Origin: HGM11412 sp045536025
GTDB taxonomy: Bacteria > Bacillota > Clostridia > Christensenellales > Borkfalkiaceae
Direction of reading: 5' to 3'
Assembly (NCBI GenBank): GCA_045536025.1
Contig: JAZSMT010000016.1
Span: 1 to 34,626 of the forward strand
Length of the DNA: 34,626 nucleotides
The notes beneath the pieces were generated by a model. The model was not told the origin of the DNA and ran no database searches. It saw nothing but the letters and a program-made list of their open reading frames with translations. This document shows positions 28,999 through 34,626 of this stretch, one piece after another (the stretch's first letter is position 1; each line of letters begins with the position of its first letter). Both the position numbers and the translations under genes were made by a program.

Positions 28999-31518
28999 TT
29001 AGTTTTGCGCTGTTACAACGATAAATTCAACACTTGCAATATTGCCTTGCACGTCTTTAACGCTTACTTTATAACGGCCTTGATTTACAAGCGACGAAGT
29101 TACTTTGACCGCTTGTTCACTACCATTAGCTATTAAAACTACGTTGTCGTTAGTCAACGTAATAGCCTCGTCATAATTATCAACTACTTTAATTGCGCTT
29201 ATAAGGTCTATAACGGTTGCATCCGCGTTAAACGCAAGGTAGGTGTTATCTTGGTGAACGTTTGAGTTTTTAAGTTCAATAGTCGGGGCTTGTTGGTCGA
29301 CGAAAGCAACGTCAACGTAGGCTTTACCGTCTTCGTAGGTGAAGGAATATTGATAGTAACCGCCGTTACCTTGAATTTGGTAATTGAAATCACTAAACGA
29401 GTTGACGCTTGCACTTACCATATTAGAAATTTTAGCGTAACCACCGTCGGTATTCTTACCAAAGTAAAGTTTGAGTTCGTAACTACCTACGGAAAGTTCA
29501 GGGAATACCGCTGACGACTTACCGTTTATCGTCATATTAGCGTTAGAATACTTTTTGTTTTCAAACGCGTTTTGAACGGCGTAAGAAGAACCCTTTCCCT
29601 CAAACACAGCGCATACACCGTATTCGTTTTGGTCGCCAAGTAAAATGTTTCTTTCTACCGAAACGCTAACGGCAGAAAAATCAAGGCCCGATTGACTTAA
29701 CGTAACTTTACCCGAAACCTTTCCATCAATCGAAATAGCAGTAAAGTTAGAAGGCAATTTTGGAAGGTTGCTCATCTCAACGACTTCATAACCACTTCTA
29801 AATCCACTAAACGATTGCGCCAACGCTTTTGCCTTATCGCACTCGCTTGCAATATAGTTTTTAAGATTGTCAACAGTAAAGTCAAAACCTAAGAAACTAT
29901 TAGATAAATTATTTACGTAAAAGTCTGTATTACGGCAAACGTTATCGGTTAAGTTTATAATTTTATCAACGTCGTAGTCTTCATGTTCAAGCCCGATTAC
30001 TTTGAAATATTTAGCAACCACCTTAAATAAATCCTCGGTTAAAGAGGTGTCCGAAGTAGAAAACCCACCCGCCACGGAATAATTAAGATATAAACCGCTA
30101 GTCGGTTGCATCGTTTCAGGGTTTATATACGTTTCACCGCCGGATATTTGAATAGTCTTGTTAATGTCAACGTTTTCACTAAGCCACGTATAATCGTGGG
30201 TTTGACCGTCTTCCGTTAATAAATTGTTGTCATCTTCAGCGTCTATTGTTTTAATAAAACCTATATCTTCGTTCCAATACGTCGTTCTGCCGTCGACTAC
30301 AACGCCGTTTTCGTATTCAATGAAACTACCTTCGCCATCGAAATACATGTGGAAATTGCCTTCGGTATAGTTGAGCACAGCTTTATTCCAACCTTTGAAA
30401 AGGTCAAGTGGCGAAGAAAAAGACGTGGGCGATTTATTTTCAAAGTCAACCATAGTAAAAAAGCCGGGCGCGTCAACGTAATCCGCAGCGAAAAACACTT
30501 CGTCTTCCGCCATAGCGGGTTCGTCGCCACCGTAAATTATAGACCCGTCACGATTTACAAGCATTCTTCCTCTTACGCAGAATACGCCTTGGTCGGTCTC
30601 AAATAAAAAGCTTAAGTCAGAACCGTCGTAATTACCTTGCTTTGTAAAGTAAGCACTATCTCTTTTAAGTCGCGAAAAAGATACGCCTTGCCACTTGCCC
30701 GAAGACCTATCCGCAATCGTGATAGATATACCTTCGTCACTTGCAATTTGTAAAGTTTGCGGGTCTATTTGACAACCGTAAGTTTTTATCGAATACTTTT
30801 TACCAGGGGTATAAACGATTGAGGTTGCATAATAATCAACTATTCCATTAAACTTAGAAACGTCGTATTTGTAATATTCAACCGTTTCACAGCCTTGCTC
30901 GTCGTAGTAAAAGGTAATTTTCTCTAAGCTCGTAATCTTATCGTCAAACACCGCGGGAAGAGTGTTGCCGTTATCATCGACAACCGTACTTCCAATTTGG
31001 TTCTTACCTTTGTCATCACCCGTGCTTGCCGATGGCGAACTTTCATAGTATTTATACACGGTAACTATATCGTTTTCACTATCGTAGTGAAGGATATATC
31101 TATTGCCAAAATTGTTAACTATAGTATCCATAACGGTTACTTTTTCAATGACGTAGTCAACCGTTTCACGGCAGGAATCACGCACGCCTTCAAGCATATC
31201 GTTATACTGGTCAAAAAGGTCGGTTTTTGGCGCTTCTTCCTCGGTAGTGTTTGGTATAATATACATGCCGTCTTCAACGTACGCACCGCCAGTAGTCGTG
31301 TTGCTTACAAGCCTTGCACCAGGGCTTACGGTAGACGCTTTTACCTCAAAATTAAAAGAAAGGTCGGCGTTTTCCATACGACTGTACGAATACGCCAAAA
31401 CGTCGGCATTTACAAAATATTCGGGTGGATTGTTGCCACCGTCGTTATCAGGGTCGTTACACGCAATTAAACCTAAACACAAGACTGCTGAAATTAATAT
31501 GCTTAAAAACTTTTTCAT
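28999..31518 (-). CDS. Large lipoprotein of unknown function with a C-terminal Ig-like domain
   Basis: 839 residues. The signal peptide MKKFLSILISAVLCLGLIAC has a lipobox with Cys20 as the lipidated residue, followed by an acidic, Asn/Gly-rich linker (DPDNDGGNN). The body is a long, mostly beta, Tyr/Asp-rich extracellular region with no family that I recognise and no obvious catalytic motif. The last ~90 residues (QQAPTIELKNSNVHQD to the end, with VKDVQGNIASVEFIV) look like a bacterial Ig-like domain. GGAGATAAAA precedes the ATG. Probably transcribed alone, with the terminator at 28966. Confidence 0.82.
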   Translation of the reverse strand: MKKFLSILISAVLCLGLIACNDPDNDGGNNPPEYFVNADVLAYSYSRMENADLSFNFEVKASTVSPGARLVSNTTTGGAYVEDGMYIIPNTTEEEAPKTDLFDQYNDMLEGVRDSCRETVDYVIEKVTVMDTIVNNFGNRYILHYDSENDIVTVYKYYESSPSASTGDDKGKNQIGSTVVDDNGNTLPAVFDDKITSLEKITFYYDEQGCETVEYYKYDVSKFNGIVDYYATSIVYTPGKKYSIKTYGCQIDPQTLQIASDEGISITIADRSSGKWQGVSFSRLKRDSAYFTKQGNYDGSDLSFLFETDQGVFCVRGRMLVNRDGSIIYGGDEPAMAEDEVFFAADYVDAPGFFTMVDFENKSPTSFSSPLDLFKGWNKAVLNYTEGNFHMYFDGEGSFIEYENGVVVDGRTTYWNEDIGFIKTIDAEDDNNLLTEDGQTHDYTWLSENVDINKTIQISGGETYINPETMQPTSGLYLNYSVAGGFSTSDTSLTEDLFKVVAKYFKVIGLEHEDYDVDKIINLTDNVCRNTDFYVNNLSNSFLGFDFTVDNLKNYIASECDKAKALAQSFSGFRSGYEVVEMSNLPKLPSNFTAISIDGKVSGKVTLSQSGLDFSAVSVSVERNILLGDQNEYGVCAVFEGKGSSYAVQNAFENKKYSNANMTINGKSSAVFPELSVGSYELKLYFGKNTDGGYAKISNMVSASVNSFSDFNYQIQGNGGYYQYSFTYEDGKAYVDVAFVDQQAPTIELKNSNVHQDNTYLAFNADATVIDLISAIKVVDNYDEAITLTNDNVVLIANGSEQAVKVTSSLVNQGRYKVSVKDVQGNIASVEFIVVTAQN

Positions 31519-31628
31519 AATTTTATCTCCATAATTAACTTAGAACACGCAGATGATTTTTAGTTATTACAAACTTAATTAAAATTTCCTGTAAATATAA
31601 AAAGCTGATTTATATTATCCGTTTTAAA

Positions 31629-32639
31629 TTATTCAGTTATAGCAGGGTAAGTCTTGTAAATTTCAAGTGCTTTTTCAACCTGAATAACTCCACCCGTTGC
31701 GCTCACGGTAGTAAGTGCCATCATTGCCGACGCATTGCCGTAAAGCAAACAATCTTTTAAAGGTAGGCCTCTATAGCTCGCAACGAGCGCGCCTGCACAA
31801 AAAGCATCGCCAGCGCCAACCGTTCCTACGATAAAGCCCTTTTCGAGCTTTCTGCTAGGCTCGTAACAATACTCGCCCGTCTTATCCATACCGTAAGCAC
31901 CGCAAGAAGCGTGAATTATAACTCTTTTCCCTACGCCCATTTCAAAAAGCTTAGTTAACACTTTTTTAACTGCGACTTGGTCGATATTATTATTTTCAAC
32001 TACGAGTGGAATATCGGTAATTTTAGAAGCCTCTAATTCATTAATAAATAAATAATCAACGTATTTAAGTGCAGGAACTATTATCTTTTTAACCCTATCA
32101 CTATTTTCGCTTATGGTGTCGATAGACGTTTCACAGCCCGATTTTTGAACGTTTGCTAAAAGCCTTGCCCCCTTAGTGCCGTATTCTTGGTCTTGAACGT
32201 CTAATTTTTCCATTAGCAAAAGATAGCCTAAGTGGAATATTTTTGAAGTTATTTTAGAAACGTCAACGTCGTCAATACAAAACAAATCGTCAGCCCCACC
32301 AAACTGCAAAAAAGTACGACAGTTGGTTTGCGTTTCCGCCAAAACGTCGGTAAATGACGTAGTTCCTCTCTTCATTATTCCGTCGGTAGTAATGCCGTGT
32401 TTATTTAGTTCGTTGATAATAAATTCACCGTCAGTATCATCGCCCAATACGCCTAACGCATCAACCTTTAAGTCGTTATCTAAACACTTAATATCAATAC
32501 CGGTATTGCAAACACAACCGCCAACGTTATACGCTAATTTGTTAATTCTTACAAGCTCGCTTCTGTTTGGTAAAACGTCTATAGTTTTAATGTGGTCAAC
32601 TATTAAACTACCTGCAAGCGTTATTCCTTCTCTTTTCAT
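31629..32639 (-). CDS. PfkB-family carbohydrate kinase
   Basis: 336 residues, ribokinase fold. The N-terminal motif 1 region is LAYNVGGCVCNTGIDIKCL and the catalytic motif 2 is VGTVGAGDAFCAGAL (anion hole GAGD, catalytic Asp near 278). The substrate is unknown; partners suggest a sugar or ketose. I placed the start at the ATG at 32639: TTGGAGGGCGAC before it is the ribosome site, so a TTG-initiated reading from 32651 is not needed. The gene begins 14 nt after the stop of the isomerase remnant, with which it shares the promoter at 32984. No clear terminator is seen at 31519-31628. Confidence 0.9.
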   Translation of the reverse strand: MKREGITLAGSLIVDHIKTIDVLPNRSELVRINKLAYNVGGCVCNTGIDIKCLDNDLKVDALGVLGDDTDGEFIINELNKHGITTDGIMKRGTTSFTDVLAETQTNCRTFLQFGGADDLFCIDDVDVSKITSKIFHLGYLLLMEKLDVQDQEYGTKGARLLANVQKSGCETSIDTISENSDRVKKIIVPALKYVDYLFINELEASKITDIPLVVENNNIDQVAVKKVLTKLFEMGVGKRVIIHASCGAYGMDKTGEYCYEPSRKLEKGFIVGTVGAGDAFCAGALVASYRGLPLKDCLLYGNASAMMALTTVSATGGVIQVEKALEIYKTYPAITE

Positions 32640-32652
32640 GTCGCCCTCCAAC

Positions 32653-32948
32653 TTATAAATTAGTTTTTTTATGTCCTAAATATTTATTCCACGCCTCTTT
32701 CACGATTTCATAGTGATGACCAGCCGTAATAAGAGCGCAACGTCTAAAACCGTTTTCATGGCTTGTTTTGAAGATTTTCAGTTTCAAGCACACCGCAAGC
32801 ACCAAAGAATTCTTTTGAACTGCGTCGTTAATAATCTTTGCGTTAAAAGATAAATATCTAACCTCGCCGTCCTCATTTCTTCTCTCGCTGGCGCAATTGC
32901 GCTACTTGGAAAAAACCCGCGTTTTGCAACCAAAACAGCTAATTTCAT
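32653..32948 (-). pseudogene. Collapsed L-fucose/L-arabinose-isomerase-like gene
   Basis: From the ATG at 32948 the first codons read MKLAVLVAKRGFFPSSAIAP then AREEM, like the N-terminus of the L-fucose isomerase-like family (the RGFFP..L..AREEM pattern). In another frame the last part reads ENGFRRCALITAGHHYEIVK and then EAWNKYLG, like the family's C-terminus (ICENGFEHH...EAFxKYLG), and a third frame between them reads FGACGVLETENLQNK. About 98 codons remain of an expected ~450-500, so a large internal deletion and at least two frame changes have occurred. The C-terminal end lies 13 nt before the PfkB ATG, as in an operon. The exact sugar is unknown. Confidence 0.7.
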
Positions 32949-32983
32949 AAACAAACTCGTTGAATAAAGATTTTTATGTAGTT

Positions 32984-33012
32984 ATTATACATAAAATCGT
33001 TTATTAAGTCAA
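32984..33012 (-). promoter_or_regulatory. Promoter of the isomerase remnant-PfkB operon
   Basis: Minus strand: TTGACT (33007-33012), 17 bp, perfect TATAAT (32984-32989). It is well kept although the first gene has decayed. Confidence 0.8.
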
Positions 33013-33040
33013 GTTATGAGAGTATAAGTGTTAAAAACTC

Positions 33041-33069
33041 TTGCAAAATTTCAAAATATATTTTATACT
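33041..33069 (+). promoter_or_regulatory. Promoter of the mtlD-like gene
   Basis: TTGCAA (33041-33046), 17 bp, TATACT (33064-33069). It is divergent from the operon promoter at 32984-33012, with the -35 boxes 28 bp apart. The leader is about 185 nt and contains a broken reading frame (33116-33247) but no recognised riboswitch. Confidence 0.7.
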
Positions 33070-33262
33070 GAATAAACATATTAATCATTTTAAATTTAGA
33101 AATGAAAGAATTGATATGAGAGAAGAAATCTACTTTTGAAGAAACGTTAAAGCGTGCTTAGCGCTGGCGTCATTTAGTGAGCCAAGTGCTTCTGCTGGCG
33201 TTAAATCGGCAAAAGAAGTAATGAAATTATATAAATCATTTAAATGAGGTTGGTAAAATCAA

Positions 33263-34474
33263 ATGAAAGCAGTAATGTATGGAGCTGGCAATATTGGTAG
33301 AGGCTTTATAGGAGCACTTTTTAGTAAGTCTGGATACGAAGTTACTTTCGTAGACGTAGCAGAACCCGTTGTTAACGCGCTAAAAGAAAATAACACTTAC
33401 CCCGTTAGATACGTTTCAACCGAAGGTTATGAAGACGAATGGATTAAAAACGTAACTGCGGTTAATGGAAACGACGTAAACGCCGTTGCAGATGCGATTT
33501 CTAATTGCGATATTATGGCTACGGCAGTAGGTCCGCGAATTTTGAAATTTATAATTCCAAATATCGTAGAGGGCTTAAGAAAGCGTTGGAAATCTAATAA
33601 GGGTAATCTTAATATAATAATTTGCGAAAACCTTATGGACGCAAACAAAGTAATAGAGGGCATGCTCAAAGAAAAATTGACGGAAGAAGAGTGTGCAATG
33701 CTTGATAAAACCGTTGGGTTGGTTGAGGCGTCAATCGGAAGAATGGTTCCCGTTCAAACGGAAGAAATGAAGGACGGAGAGCCCCTTAGAGTTTGCGTAG
33801 AAAAATACGCTTTCTTACCCGTAGACAAAGATGCTTTTAAGGGTGAAATTCCTAAAATTGACAATTTAGTGCCGTCTACCCCTTTTGATTTTTATCTTAA
33901 AAGAAAACTTTATCTTCACAATATGGGGCATGCTTTATGCGCTTATTTAGGTGGATTTAACGGAAGAAAGTACGTGTGGCAAGCAATAGAAGATCCCAAC
34001 GTTTTATATATAGTTCAAAACGCCATGATAGACAGCGCAACCGCCATTTGCAAAAAGTTTGGTGTAGCGGTTGAAAGCTTACTTCCTCACATTAACGACC
34101 TTTTAGAAAGGTTTAGAAATAAAGCGTTAGGTGATACTTGTGCAAGAGTAGGAGGCGACCCGGTTCGTAAACTTGGCGCTAACGACCGTTTGGTTGGCTC
34201 TGCTTTGCTATGTATAGAACAAGGCGTTTCGCCCGCATTTATTGCGCTTGGTATAGCTGGCGCAGTTTATCGTTACCTAAACGAAAGCGGTAAAGAACAA
34301 ACGGTAGAAAACGCAAGGGATAGTTTGAAAGAAATAAGTGAGCTTTCGGCTGATGACCAACTTACTAAAATCGTTTTAGAATTGTACGGCTACTTCTTAC
34401 AAGGCGAGGATACTCAAATTATGCGTTTAGCAGTGCAAGCGCTAAAGAAAAAAAGTTTAATTAACGTAATATAA
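33263..34474 (+). CDS. mtlD: Mannitol-1-phosphate 5-dehydrogenase-like protein
   Basis: 403 residues, a little longer than the usual ~385. The Rossmann domain starts with MYGAGNIGRGFIG (NAD site, residues 5-17), with FVDV later. The C-terminal polyol dehydrogenase domain has KRKLYLHNMGHALCAYLGG, where the Lys, Asn and His are the family's catalytic set. MtlD converts mannitol 1-phosphate and fructose 6-phosphate. No mannitol EII genes are nearby, and the neighbours (PfkB kinase, isomerase remnant) suggest the natural substrate may be another phosphorylated polyol or uronate, so the symbol marks the family only. A GAGGTTGG sequence about 10 nt upstream can serve as ribosome site. Confidence 0.85.
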   Translation: MKAVMYGAGNIGRGFIGALFSKSGYEVTFVDVAEPVVNALKENNTYPVRYVSTEGYEDEWIKNVTAVNGNDVNAVADAISNCDIMATAVGPRILKFIIPNIVEGLRKRWKSNKGNLNIIICENLMDANKVIEGMLKEKLTEEECAMLDKTVGLVEASIGRMVPVQTEEMKDGEPLRVCVEKYAFLPVDKDAFKGEIPKIDNLVPSTPFDFYLKRKLYLHNMGHALCAYLGGFNGRKYVWQAIEDPNVLYIVQNAMIDSATAICKKFGVAVESLLPHINDLLERFRNKALGDTCARVGGDPVRKLGANDRLVGSALLCIEQGVSPAFIALGIAGAVYRYLNESGKEQTVENARDSLKEISELSADDQLTKIVLELYGYFLQGEDTQIMRLAVQALKKKSLINVI

Positions 34475-34494
34475 ATTTTACAACTAATAAATAT

Positions 34495-34563
34495 CCACGG
34501 GTGAAAACCCGTGGTATTTCATTTTGGGGTAAAACCCCATGTTCTAGCCACGCGTAAACGCGT
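34495..34563 (+). repeat. Three-hairpin array after mtlD, possible IS200/IS605-type end
   Basis: CCACGGGT-GAAA-ACCCGTGG (34495-34514) is followed by TGGGGT-AAA-ACCCCA (34525-34539) and ACGCGT-AA-ACGCGT (34550-34563). The first may act as the mtlD terminator, though the tail TATTTCATTTT is weak. From memory, such short hairpin strings with TGTTCTAG between them are seen at the ends of IS200/IS605-type elements; the window ends before a transposase could be checked. Confidence 0.55.
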
Positions 34564-34590
34564 AGTCCACACTTGCGTATTGCAAATCAA

Positions 34591-34626
34591 TTACTTTTTA
34601 GCAAACGGATCTTTTATCTCTTGCAT
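34591..34626 (-). CDS. C-terminal end of a minus-strand gene (partial)
   Basis: Reading leftward from the window edge gives MQEIKDPFAKK and then TAA at 34591-34593. The Met need not be the start. Twelve codons are too few to name a product, and it could be chance. Confidence 0.3.
   Translation of the reverse strand: MQEIKDPFAKK

Noticed and set aside
30997..31470. 157-codon plus-strand frame opposite the large lipoprotein gene
   Set aside because: It is a shadow of the signal-peptide end of the lipoprotein gene and has low-complexity hydrophobic composition.
32640..32651. TTG start for PfkB at 32651, and likewise long upstream starts for gyrB (10722), plsC (5137), Ppx (8608) and the HMA protein (19441)
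   Set aside because: In each case the extra codons cover the ribosome site, promoter or terminator, or lie outside the conserved part of the family; the internal ATG fits better.
33070..33262. Riboswitch in the mtlD leader
   Set aside because: No conserved stem set or terminator was found; the leader reads better as a broken gene tail.

Overview
The window looks like chromosome of a low-to-moderate GC, spore-lineage Clostridia-type Bacillota. Evidence is the strong GGAGG-type ribosome sites, many TTGACA/17 bp/TATAAT-type promoters, the yabP-yabQ-divIC group and AT-rich intrinsic terminators. By gene style I would guess an uncultured gut Clostridia (Christensenellales-like), but that is inference. 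There are no tRNA or rRNA genes, no CRISPR array and no complete insertion sequence.

Layout. 1-1933: end of rpmI, then rplT, a TrmH/SpoU RNA methyltransferase and yebC. 1931-2427: a gene-free stretch with two tandem copies of a ~120 bp structured repeat, a terminator and a candidate small RNA. 2538-5869: an HtrA-type lipoprotein protease, a convergent acyltransferase with a zinc ribbon, and an unknown Cys-rich protein. 6015-7789: a metallophosphoesterase (probably leaderless mRNA) overlapping an EIIC-like membrane protein. 7836-10606: a tightly overlapping run yabP-yabQ-divIC-Ppx/GppA-M50 protease. 10705-15322: gyrB-gyrA behind an unusual promoter. 15372-17250: a zinc-ribbon membrane protein divergent from a small XRE repressor whose likely operator lies in the membrane-protein promoter. 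17408-21941 (minus): an AllA-family protein, PAP2 phosphatase, HMA metal-binding protein and an 838-residue anchored repeat protein. 21994-24393 (minus): the rpsF-ssb-rpsR-rplI group, broken up by a MITE-like element between ssb and rpsR, and by repeats plus an opposite-strand DUF1540 gene between rpsR and rplI. 24413-31518 (minus): a DUF2344 protein, a glycosidase-like protein, a radical SAM protein and a large lipoprotein. 31629-34474: a PfkB sugar kinase, the collapsed remnant of a sugar isomerase and a divergent mannitol-1-phosphate dehydrogenase-like gene, probably one sugar-catabolism locus that has decayed in part.

The least ordinary material lies mostly between genes. A dispersed ~111-122 bp repeat has both arms of its central stem changed together between copies. 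A 282 bp element has 28 bp inverted ends and fills the ssb-rpsR gap. Two divergent promoters (rplI/DUF1540) share one -35 box. A repressor-like inverted repeat sits inside a promoter spacer. The gyrase promoter has an alternating purine-pyrimidine spacer and a 20 bp palindrome at the start of transcription. Among proteins, the 838-residue repeat protein with Cys/His-rich inserts is the most novel-looking.
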